A stretch of DNA of 9,429 bases from Candidatus Sumerlaeota bacterium (GTDB lineage Bacteria; Sumerlaeota; Sumerlaeia; MWCT01), in contig JAPLSR010000149.1 of assembly GCA_026398545.1 (NCBI GenBank), forward strand, positions 1-9,429. Direction: 5' to 3'. Of this stretch, positions 1-9,429 are shown one piece after another (positions within the stretch are counted from its first letter, which is position 1; every line of letters begins with the position of its first letter). The translations under genes and the position numbers were made by a program. The notes beneath the pieces were generated by a model. It was not told the DNA's origin and did not search any database. It worked only from the letters and a program-made list of their open reading frames with translations.

Positions 1-82
1 TCTCAGCCTGAGACAGGCGGCATCCAAACTTGTCTATGCCTTGAAAGCCATTGAAGACCTGAAAAAGGCGGAAGTTGGTTAA
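1..82 (+). CDS. rplJ: Ribosomal protein L10 (uL10), C-terminal fragment
   Basis: Only the last 26 codons are in the window, read in the frame that begins at base 2 and ends with TAA at 80-82. The peptide is LSLRQAASKLVYALKAIEDL followed by KKAEVG. This resembles the C-terminal helix of L10 (the pattern 'prqLv.vLkAi...k'), the part of L10 that carries the L7/L12 dimers on the ribosomal stalk. The rplL gene starts 29 bases downstream, which is the normal order in bacteria and is the main support for the call, since the fragment is short. The gene is cut by the left edge of the window, so no statement about its start, length or upstream autoregulatory leader is possible. Confidence 0.85.
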   Translation, partial: LSLRQAASKLVYALKAIEDLKKAEVG

Positions 83-95
83 TTTTACAATACAC

Positions 96-102
96 AGGAG
101 GT
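96..102 (+). promoter_or_regulatory. Shine-Dalgarno site of rplL
   Basis: AGGAGGT lies 9 bases before the ATG at 112. It is a near-perfect anti-16S match, in keeping with the very high translation needed for L7/L12, which is present in several copies per ribosome. Confidence 0.85.
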
Positions 103-111
103 TTAAATAAA

Positions 112-507
112 ATGTCAGATAATGCCCTTACAAATCAGGAAATTGTTGAATCTTTGAAAAAGAAGACCCTGCTGGAGATAAGTGAGCTTGTGGAACTTAT
201 TGAAAAGACATTCGGCGTGACAGCCGCTCCGATGGCAATGGCTGCAATGGGTGCCGCCCCTGCCGCCGGTGCACCCGCAGAGGCGGTCGAGGAAAAAACT
301 GAGTTCACTGTCATTCTTAAATCCTTCGGTGCCAACAAGGTTAGCGTTATTAAAGAGATTCGCGTCATTACAAATCTGGGACTGAAGGAGGCGAAGGATT
401 TGGTTGAGGCCGCCCCGAAGGAGGTTGCCAAGGATATCTCCAAAGCCGAGGCGGAAGAGATTAAGAAAAAATTGGAAACCGCCGGCGCCACTGTGGAAAT
501 CAAATAA
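112..507 (+). CDS. rplL: Ribosomal protein L7/L12 (bL12)
   Basis: This encodes a complete 131-residue L7/L12, slightly longer than the ~120 residues usual for the family. Residues 1-36 form the N-terminal dimerisation and L10-binding helices (TLLEISELVELIEKTFGV). Residues 37-62 are the flexible Ala/Pro/Gly-rich hinge, here also containing three Met. Residues 63-131 are the globular C-terminal domain, with the conserved core KVSVIKEIRVITNLGLKEAKDLVE (first residues near 76) and the family ending GATVEIK. That domain recruits translation GTPases (EF-Tu, EF-G, IF2) to the ribosome. The start is fixed by a strong Shine-Dalgarno site and by matching the family N-terminus. The gene follows rplJ by 29 bases and precedes rpoB by 99 bases, as in the classical operon. 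Nothing in it looks damaged or foreign. Confidence 0.98.
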   Translation: MSDNALTNQEIVESLKKKTLLEISELVELIEKTFGVTAAPMAMAAMGAAPAAGAPAEAVEEKTEFTVILKSFGANKVSVIKEIRVITNLGLKEAKDLVEAAPKEVAKDISKAEAEEIKKKLETAGATVEIK

Positions 508-563
508 GTCCTCATTACGGGTTTGGATTTCCATACATGGAGACGATTGATAATTCAGGACTT
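506..563 (+). promoter_or_regulatory. Possible nested stem-loop in the rplL-rpoB spacer
   Basis: AAGTCCT (506-512) is exactly complementary to AGGACTT (557-563). Between them a small hairpin can form, TTTCCA (528-533) with TGGAGA (538-543), loop TACA and one G-U pair. There is no clean U-run after it, so it is not an obvious terminator. In E. coli the same spacer holds an attenuator and an RNase III cleavage site that set the ratio of ribosomal protein to polymerase expression. An analogous role here is inference only, and the 44-base gap between the outer arms makes the fold uncertain. Confidence 0.25.
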
Positions 564-591
564 TTGACCCTTGCCCTTCATTCCCTAATTC

Positions 592-598
592 AGGAGGT
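592..598 (+). promoter_or_regulatory. Shine-Dalgarno site that fixes the rpoB GTG start
   Basis: AGGAGGT ends 8 bases before the GTG at 607. There is no in-frame ATG nearby, and the N-terminal sequence that follows fits beta, so this site supports GTG rather than ATG as the start codon. Confidence 0.8.
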
Positions 599-606
599 GT
601 TCCTGA

Positions 607-3600
607 GTGGACAGATATAATAAAGACCTGGAAACAGGTCGGATTACGTACCGACGAATCTCCGAGATTATGGAGATTCCTTATCTTCTGGAGACTCAGA
701 AGAAATCCTATGCAGAATTTCTTCAGTTTAACACCCCGCCCAGCATGCGGGTGGTTAAGGGGCTCCAGGAGGCATTTGCAAGCGTCTTCCCCATTAAAGC
801 AACCAATAATCCCTCAACTCTTGAATTTGTTGAATACTCCTTTGGCAAACCCAAATACAATGAAAGCGAATGCATTGACCGTGGGATGACATATGCCGCA
901 CCTCTCAAGGTGAAACTGCAACTCATTGTGCGGGAGGAAAATCCCGAGACCCGCCAGGTGGAGATTAAGGACATCAAGGAGCAGGACACCTATATGGGGG
1001 AAATCCCCCTTATGACAGACAATGGGACATTTATCATCAATGGTGCCGAGCGGGTCATTGTCAGCCAGCTTCACCGCTCACCTGGCGTCTCCTTTTCCTC
1101 AGCCATGCATCCTAATGGAAAAACCACATACAGTGCGCGCATCATTCCATACCGCGGGGCATGGGTGGAGTTTGAGATTGATATCTACAATGTGATGTAT
1201 GTCATGATTGACCGGAAGCGGCGCATCCCCTCAACCACCTTCCTCCGCACCTTCGGCTATGAGAGTGAGGAGGAGATCTCGCAGGAGTTTTTTGCAACGG
1301 ATAAGATTCTTCTGGATGATTTCAAGAAGGGCAAGACAAAGGTCAGCAATCTGGAAAAGTATTTAGGCGAGGAGTTCATTGAGCCTGTCATCGACCCCAA
1401 GACCAAAAAGGTCCTGCTCGAGAAGGGTGCCAAAGTCACAAAAAAGGCAATCGATATACTGAAACAATCAGGCGTCCGTTCCGTCAGCCTCACAGTTGCC
1501 GAGGGATATGAACAGATTCTGGGCTCCATCCTTGCAACAGATGTTGTGGATTTGCATACTGGAGAAATTCTGGGTGAATGCTGGGAGCGTGTCACAACCT
1601 CACTTCTGCGGGGTTGCGCCAACACCGGTATTAAGAAGATTGAAGCCCTGAAAATCTCACCCGATGAAACCAATGTCATCCTGAACACCCTGGAAAAGGA
1701 TAAGGTGCGAAGTTATGAGGAGAGCCTGCTTGAGTTCTTTAAGAAACTGCGTCCGGGCAATCCCGTCTCTGTCCTTGCCGGACGACGCCTGATGGAAGAG
1801 ATGTTTTCCAACGAGCGCCGTTACGACCTCGGACCGGTTGGACGCCACAAAATCAACACCCGATTCAAACTGGACCCCTCCAATCAGAGCCGTACCCTCA
1901 CCAAGCAAGATATTGTCCATGTCATGAAATACCTTGTCCGCCTCCAGCACGACCAGGTCGACGTGGATGATATTGACCATCTGGGAAACCGCCGAGTCCG
2001 CTCTGTTGGGGAACTCCTTGAAAATCAAATAAGGATTGGACTGGCTGACCTGGAGAAGACGGCGCGTGAACGCATGGCGATTGTTGACTTAGAAAACATG
2101 CTTCCCCAGAATCTCATCAACGCCAAGCCTGTCATCACATCCATCAAAGATTTCTTCGGACGCAGCCAGTTGTCCCAGTTCATGGACCAGACCAACCCGC
2201 TGGCAGAGTTGACTCACAAGCGCCGTCTTTCCGCCCTTGGACCCGGTGGACTCTCCCGCGACCGCGCCGGATTCGAAGTTCGTGACGTGCATCACACCCA
2301 TTACGGCCGCATCTGTCCTATCGAGATACCAGAGGGTCCCAATATCGGTCTTATTTCATCACTGTGCACCTATGCCCGTATTAACCAGTATGGCTTCATC
2401 GAAACACCCTATCGCAAGGTGCATAGCGCCATAGTATCCGGTGAGATTGAATATCTGACGGCGGATGTGGAGGATGATTACCGCATCGCCCAGGCAAATG
2501 CCCCTGTGGATGAGAATGGCAAGTTCGACATTGACTCTATCCTGTGCCGCTATCGTGGCGACTTTCCGCGTGTTGTCCCGGAAGAGGTGGAATATATGGA
2601 TGTCTCGCCGAAACAGCTCGTGAGTGTTTCGGCAGCCCTGATTCCCTTCCTCGAGCATGATGACGCCAACCGCGCCCTCATGGGTTCGAACATGCAGCGA
2701 CAAGCCGTTCCACTCCTCTTCCCCGAGCCGCCCATTGTTGGGACGGGGATTGAAAGAAAGGTGGCAGTGGATTCAGGCGTGTGTATGTTGTGTGACCAAC
2801 AGGGAATCGTGGAACGGGTGTCATCCCATGAAATTGTCATCCGCAACAAGAAAAACGAACCTATATATTACCCACTTATAAAGTTTAAACGGTCCAACCA
2901 GAACACATGTATTAACCAGCGTCCCCTCGTCAGTGAAGGTGATGCCGTCAAACCCGGGCAAATCATTGCGGATGGCCCAGCCACCTGCAATGGTGAATTG
3001 GCACTCGGGCGCAATGTCCTGTGCGCCTTCATGCCCTGGGGTGGTTATAACTTTGAGGATGCCATCCTGATATCTGAGAGGCTTGTCCACAGTGACTCTT
3101 ACACATCCCTCCACATCATGGAATTTGAGATAGATGCCCGCGATACAAAGATGGGTAAAGAAGAAATTACAAGGGACATTCCTAATGTGGGTGAAGAGGC
3201 ATTGGCTTATCTGGATGAAAATGGGCTAATCATGACTGGAGCGGAGGTAAAACCCGGTGATATCCTGGTTGGAAAAGTGACCCCGAAGGCGGAGACTGAC
3301 CTTACCAGTGAAGAGAAACTCCTCCGCGCCATCTTTGGGGAAAAGGCAGGGGATGTGCGTGATGCCTCTCTCAAGGCACAGCCCGGTGTGAGCGGCATTG
3401 TCCTTGATGTCAAGGTGTTCTCACGCAAGGAGCGCGGAACTCAGACGGATAAGGATGACAAGGCATCCATAGTCCACATTGAAAAAGAGCGGGATAACAA
3501 GCTCTCCGCCACCTGGTCCAAGTTCGATGATGACCTGAGGGAAGCCATCGACTCCCACAAGCCCAAGATTGTCAACTTCGAAACGGGTGAGATGGAATAC

Positions 3601-4626
3601 AATCCCGGCGACAACATCACACCAAAAGTTATTGAATATGTCCGGCAGTGCCTGAAAATGGGTATGCTTCCCGTGGACGGGAAGGCTGGCACCCGAATCA
3701 AGTCCATCTTTCATGAAACCATGAGAATGGTGAATGATGTTGAAGAGGGTACATCCAACCGTATCTCCCGTATCAAGACGGGGGATGAACTCCCGCCGGG
3801 CGTCAACAAGGTGGTCAAGGTTTATATTGCCACCAAACGCAAGATTTCCGTCGGCGACAAGATGGCGGGGCGTCATGGGAATAAGGGCGTCATCGCCAAG
3901 ATTCTCCCTGTTGAGGATATGCCCTTCTTAGAAGACGGCACACCTGTTGACATCGTTCTAAATCCACTTGGCGTCCCATCACGCATGAATATCGGGCAGA
4001 TTTTAGAGACACACATCGGTCTGGCTGCCAAAATTCTGGGACTAAAGGTCGCCACGCCAGTCTTCGATGGCGCACAAGAGGGAGAGATTCGTGAACTCCT
4101 TGAACAGGCGCATCTCAATCGATCCGGTCAGACTGCCCTCTATGATGGCTTGACGGGCGAAAAGTTCGACCGTCCCGTCACAGTGGGGTATATCTATATG
4201 ATGAAACTGGCGCACCTTGTTGACGACAAGATGCATGCACGCGCCATCGGACCTTACTCACTTGTCACACAGCAGCCATTGGGAGGAAAGGCGCAGTTCG
4301 GCGGACAGCGCTTCGGAGAAATGGAAGTCTGGGCGTTAGAGGCTTACGGCGCCGCATACACCCTGCAGGAACTTCTCACCGTTAAAAGCGATGATGTCAT
4401 TGGACGCACACGCATCTATGAAACCATTGTCAAGGGTAGAAACTCCCTCACCCCGGGTATTCCTGAATCGTTTAATGTCCTCGTCAAGGAACTCCAAGGA
4501 TTGGGACTGAATCTTGAACTCCTTGCCGAACAAGAGGTGAAATCGGAACGTGAGGCGGTGGAAGAGGAGGAGGAGGAAGAGGAACCCATTGACCTGCAGG
4601 CTGAGGATGAAGAGGAAGAGGCATGA
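607..4626 (+). CDS. rpoB: DNA-directed RNA polymerase subunit beta
   Basis: This is a full-length beta subunit of 1339 residues (E. coli beta is 1342). With beta' it forms the catalytic cleft of RNA polymerase. In order I see: the N-terminal protrusion and lobe, with a betaSI1-like insertion at about 230-350 (compare VLLEKGAKVTKKAI with the E. coli VYVEKGRRITARHI); the fork loop with the rifampicin pocket at 518-544; GYNFEDAI with acidic E817/D818 near the active site; a betaSI2-like helical insertion at about 948-1058; GDKMAGRHGNKG with active-site lysines K1085 and K1093 (E. coli K1065/K1073); and the C-terminal GGKAQFGGQRFGEMEVWALEAYGA clamp-anchor segment. The start is GTG with a strong Shine-Dalgarno site. 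The C-terminus carries an unusually acidic tail (1319-1339). The stop is TGA, and rpoC follows after 94 bases. The reading frame is uninterrupted. Confidence 0.99.
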   Translation: MDRYNKDLETGRITYRRISEIMEIPYLLETQKKSYAEFLQFNTPPSMRVVKGLQEAFASVFPIKATNNPSTLEFVEYSFGKPKYNESECIDRGMTYAAPLKVKLQLIVREENPETRQVEIKDIKEQDTYMGEIPLMTDNGTFIINGAERVIVSQLHRSPGVSFSSAMHPNGKTTYSARIIPYRGAWVEFEIDIYNVMYVMIDRKRRIPSTTFLRTFGYESEEEISQEFFATDKILLDDFKKGKTKVSNLEKYLGEEFIEPVIDPKTKKVLLEKGAKVTKKAIDILKQSGVRSVSLTVAEGYEQILGSILATDVVDLHTGEILGECWERVTTSLLRGCANTGIKKIEALKISPDETNVILNTLEKDKVRSYEESLLEFFKKLRPGNPVSVLAGRRLMEEMFSNERRYDLGPVGRHKINTRFKLDPSNQSRTLTKQDIVHVMKYLVRLQHDQVDVDDIDHLGNRRVRSVGELLENQIRIGLADLEKTARERMAIVDLENMLPQNLINAKPVITSIKDFFGRSQLSQFMDQTNPLAELTHKRRLSALGPGGLSRDRAGFEVRDVHHTHYGRICPIEIPEGPNIGLISSLCTYARINQYGFIETPYRKVHSAIVSGEIEYLTADVEDDYRIAQANAPVDENGKFDIDSILCRYRGDFPRVVPEEVEYMDVSPKQLVSVSAALIPFLEHDDANRALMGSNMQRQAVPLLFPEPPIVGTGIERKVAVDSGVCMLCDQQGIVERVSSHEIVIRNKKNEPIYYPLIKFKRSNQNTCINQRPLVSEGDAVKPGQIIADGPATCNGELALGRNVLCAFMPWGGYNFEDAILISERLVHSDSYTSLHIMEFEIDARDTKMGKEEITRDIPNVGEEALAYLDENGLIMTGAEVKPGDILVGKVTPKAETDLTSEEKLLRAIFGEKAGDVRDASLKAQPGVSGIVLDVKVFSRKERGTQTDKDDKASIVHIEKERDNKLSATWSKFDDDLREAIDSHKPKIVNFETGEMEYNPGDNITPKVIEYVRQCLKMGMLPVDGKAGTRIKSIFHETMRMVNDVEEGTSNRISRIKTGDELPPGVNKVVKVYIATKRKISVGDKMAGRHGNKGVIAKILPVEDMPFLEDGTPVDIVLNPLGVPSRMNIGQILETHIGLAAKILGLKVATPVFDGAQEGEIRELLEQAHLNRSGQTALYDGLTGEKFDRPVTVGYIYMMKLAHLVDDKMHARAIGPYSLVTQQPLGGKAQFGGQRFGEMEVWALEAYGAAYTLQELLTVKSDDVIGRTRIYETIVKGRNSLTPGIPESFNVLVKELQGLGLNLELLAEQEVKSEREAVEEEEEEEEPIDLQAEDEEEEA
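2158..2238 (+). other. Rifampicin-resistance-determining region of rpoB
   Basis: Residues 518-544 correspond to E. coli beta 507-533. The drug-contact residues are the sensitive-type ones: D527 (E. coli D516), H537 (H526), R540 (R529), S542 (S531) and L544 (L533). The only notable change in the first turn is Arg519 in place of E. coli Ser508. From these positions a rifampicin-sensitive enzyme is predicted. That is inference from residue identity, and permeability or drug-modifying enzymes are not visible here. Confidence 0.85.
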
Positions 4627-4644
4627 CATGGGGGCAAGGGCGGG

Positions 4645-4679
4645 TGATTCATGACAGAATCCCATTCGCACATGAATCA
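4645..4679 (+). promoter_or_regulatory. Strong stem-loop in the rpoB-rpoC spacer
   Basis: A perfect 9-base inverted repeat, TGATTCATG (4645-4653) with CATGAATCA (4671-4679), encloses a second stem, GAAT (4657-4660) with ATTC (4664-4667), and a CCC loop. The two stems are separated by a symmetric 3x3 internal loop (ACA/GCA). The hairpin begins 18 bases after the rpoB stop codon and ends 25 bases before the rpoC Shine-Dalgarno site. It could act as an RNase processing site, a stabilising 3' element for the upstream message, a partial terminator or a translational control element. There is no run of U directly after it, only a looser ATTTTCCCGTTT. CGGG (4641-4644) and CCCG (4694-4697) could close it further. 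Confidence 0.6.
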
Positions 4680-4704
4680 TATCTGTCCATTTTCCCGTTT
4701 GTAT

Positions 4705-4711
4705 AAGGGGG
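4705..4711 (+). promoter_or_regulatory. Shine-Dalgarno site of rpoC
   Basis: AAGGGGG lies 9 bases before the ATG at 4721 and supports that start. The next in-frame ATG (4760) has no such site. An out-of-frame ATG at 4713 reads only four codons before a stop. Confidence 0.65.
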
Positions 4712-4720
4712 CATGACGAT

Positions 4721-8971
<4,251 letters not shown>

Positions 8972-8996
8972 TCATTAACAAAATGAATCCGCCTAT

Positions 8997-9025
8997 TGTG
9001 AGATATACCCCTCGGATAACTCATA
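8997..9025 (+). terminator. Weak terminator-like hairpin after rpoC
   Basis: Starting 26 bases after the rpoC stop, TGAG-A-TAT and CC can pair with GG and ATA-A-CTCA across one A-A mismatch and one bulged A, with loop CCTC. The following bases (CTTTAAACAACC) are not a U-run, so intrinsic termination would be poor. No better hairpin-plus-U-tract exists between rpoC and the next gene, so either termination is factor-dependent or read-through occurs. Confidence 0.25.
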
Positions 9026-9043
9026 CTTTAAACAACCTATAAT
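9016..9043 (+). promoter_or_regulatory. Candidate upstream promoter P1 after rpoC
   Basis: A perfect -10 hexamer TATAAT is at 9038-9043. The best -35 at 16 bases spacing is ATAACT (9016-9021), which matches TTGACA at only three positions. Perfect TATAAT sequences are not rare in an AT-rich spacer, so this is weak. If used, transcription would begin near 9050 and give a ~150-base leader for the downstream gene. Confidence 0.3.
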
Positions 9044-9089
9044 CGACCATTTGACTCTCTTCATACACCTAAGGGACATCATTCTAAAT

Positions 9090-9105
9090 GACTGAATGTT
9101 CAGTC
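9090..9105 (+). promoter_or_regulatory. 16-base palindrome abutting the -35 box (candidate operator)
   Basis: GACTGAA (9090-9096), TG, TTCAGTC (9099-9105) is a perfect 7-2-7 inverted repeat. It ends at the base before the TTGACG -35 hexamer. Sites of the general form TGAAnnTTCA are typical of dimeric helix-turn-helix regulators, the TetR/FadR-like type among them. A site that contacts the -35 element from upstream could be bound by an activator or a repressor. The palindrome is seen directly; the regulator family is a guess. Confidence 0.45.
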
Positions 9106-9134
9106 TTGACGGCGGATGAAAAGATACTTATATT
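9106..9134 (+). promoter_or_regulatory. Candidate sigma70-type promoter P2
   Basis: TTGACG (9106-9111, five of six to TTGACA) and TATATT (9129-9134, five of six to TATAAT) are separated by exactly 17 bases. The predicted start is near 9141, leaving a leader of about 60 bases before the coiled-coil gene at 9202. This is the best promoter-like sequence in the spacer. It suggests that the downstream gene is not simply part of the rpoBC operon. Confidence 0.55.
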
Positions 9135-9141
9135 TGATTTG

Positions 9142-9154
9142 TTGTTTTAAACAA
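9142..9154 (+). repeat. Dyad at the predicted transcription start of P2
   Basis: TTGTTT, T, AAACAA is a perfect 6-1-6 inverted repeat immediately downstream of the -10 box, where a repressor would block initiation. It is AT-rich, so chance occurrence is easier than for the palindrome at 9090-9105. Confidence 0.3.
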
Positions 9155-9170
9155 GCTCTTATGGATAGAG

Positions 9171-9184
9171 GAAAAATCTTTTTC
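9171..9184 (+). repeat. A/T-tract dyad in the leader of the coiled-coil gene
   Basis: GAAAAA, TC, TTTTTC is a perfect 6-2-6 inverted repeat, 18 bases before the start codon. As RNA it would make only a weak hairpin next to the ribosome binding site. It may be a chance product of A and T runs. Confidence 0.2.
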
Positions 9185-9192
9185 GCGGGATT

Positions 9193-9198
9193 GGGGAA
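9193..9198 (+). promoter_or_regulatory. Weak Shine-Dalgarno site of the coiled-coil gene
   Basis: GGGGAA precedes the ATG at 9202, with the G-run ending 5 bases upstream. It is weaker than the sites of rplL and rpoB. An in-frame TAG at 9166-9168 and the lack of an upstream ATG, GTG or TTG in frame make 9202 the first usable start. Confidence 0.5.
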
Positions 9199-9201
9199 TA
9201 T

Positions 9202-9429
9202 ATGGATACCGCCATCAGCGAAATTATGAACCAGATGGAGGATCTGGCAAGCAAGGCGAGACTTGAAATGGATCGCCTTACACGAGAGCTTGCCAAGCTG
9301 GAAAATCTCCGGGAGGACCTCGTAACGCGCCTGTCTGATGAGGGGAATAATGAACATGTCCGTCGCCAACTGATTGAAACGGATGAAAAGATTGCCATAT
9401 TAAAAAAGACCCGACAGGATATCCAGGAT
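9202..9429 (+). CDS. Charged coiled-coil protein, N-terminal part (unrecognised)
   Basis: Seventy-six codons are visible and the gene is open at the right edge. I do not recognise the family. Residues ~5-45 are a highly charged amphipathic helix with regularly spaced Leu/Met (for example EMDRLTRELAKLENLREDL). A short break, DEGNN (46-50), follows, and then a second helix from ~51 (EKIAILKKTRQDIQD). This is coiled-coil-like, with no signal peptide or membrane segment so far. It could be the N-terminal helical hairpin of a larger protein or a small cytoplasmic coiled-coil protein. It lies 230 bases after rpoC behind its own candidate promoter, in the place where many bacteria have rpsL-rpsG-fusA. 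Coding appears real because the frame is open, has a start with a G-rich site and gives a coherent helical sequence, but its function cannot be stated. Confidence 0.75.
   Translation, partial: MDTAISEIMNQMEDLASKARLEMDRLTRELAKLENLREDLVTRLSDEGNNEHVRRQLIETDEKIAILKKTRQDIQD

Noticed and set aside
2158..2238. Rifampicin-resistant rpoB allele
   Set aside because: The residues equivalent to E. coli D516, H526, R529, S531 and L533 are all the sensitive type.
3421..3876. A 151-codon minus-strand frame opposite rpoB
   Set aside because: It is fully covered by the conserved betaSI2 and active-site region of beta on the plus strand, so it is a shadow frame.
4630..4644. G-quadruplex formed by G-runs after the rpoB stop
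   Set aside because: Only three tracts of three or more G lie close together; the fourth is more than 60 bases away beyond the stem-loop.
8983..9042. A 19-codon frame just after rpoC
   Set aside because: It has no ribosome binding site, a low-information peptide, and overlaps the weak hairpin and the P1 -10 box.
9161..9229. A 22-codon frame starting at ATG 9161, overlapping the coiled-coil gene start
   Set aside because: It has no Shine-Dalgarno site upstream and no recognisable sequence, and it runs out of frame into the better-supported gene at 9202.

Overview
This window is a bacterial core-transcription/translation locus. It holds the 3' end of rplJ (ribosomal protein L10), then complete rplL (L7/L12), rpoB (RNA polymerase beta) and rpoC (RNA polymerase beta'), all on the + strand. 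After a 230-base spacer the 5' end of an unrecognised coiled-coil gene begins and runs off the right edge. The order is the conserved rplJL-rpoBC operon. All three complete genes are intact, use the standard code and have strong Shine-Dalgarno (SD) sequences; rpoB starts with GTG.

Organism: a Gram-negative-type bacterium. Beta carries insertions like betaSI1 (residues ~230-350) and betaSI2 (~948-1058), and beta' carries an SI3-like insertion in the trigger loop. This combination is known from Proteobacteria, Bacteroidetes, Chlamydiae and related groups and is absent from Firmicutes and Actinobacteria. Several beta' stretches (for example the dPGDsPLK-EEEYRKYKE region and the HTIKSAKRMIE region) read to me like the Planctomycetes/Verrucomicrobia/Omnitrophota side of the tree. 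This placement is from remembered family sequences, not a search, so phylum is uncertain.

Layout: 1-82 end of L10; 112-507 L7/L12; 508-606 spacer with a possible nested RNA fold; 607-4626 beta; 4627-4720 spacer with a clear 35-base stem-loop; 4721-8971 beta'; 8972-9201 spacer with a weak terminator-like hairpin, two candidate sigma70-type promoters and three dyads; 9202 onward a charged helical protein. L10 and L7/L12 form the ribosomal stalk. Beta and beta' form the catalytic core of RNA polymerase, and their co-transcription is the classical arrangement.

The most unusual thing is a 26-residue, four-cysteine insertion near the N-terminus of beta' (residues 49-74). It splits an otherwise nearly invariant segment ahead of the normal zinc-binding domain, and its DNA begins with a perfect GC-rich hairpin. 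The second point of interest is the compact promoter after rpoC, where a 16-base palindrome directly abuts the -35 box. Otherwise this is an ordinary housekeeping region. I see no mobile element, CRISPR array, RNA gene or clearly new multi-gene system.
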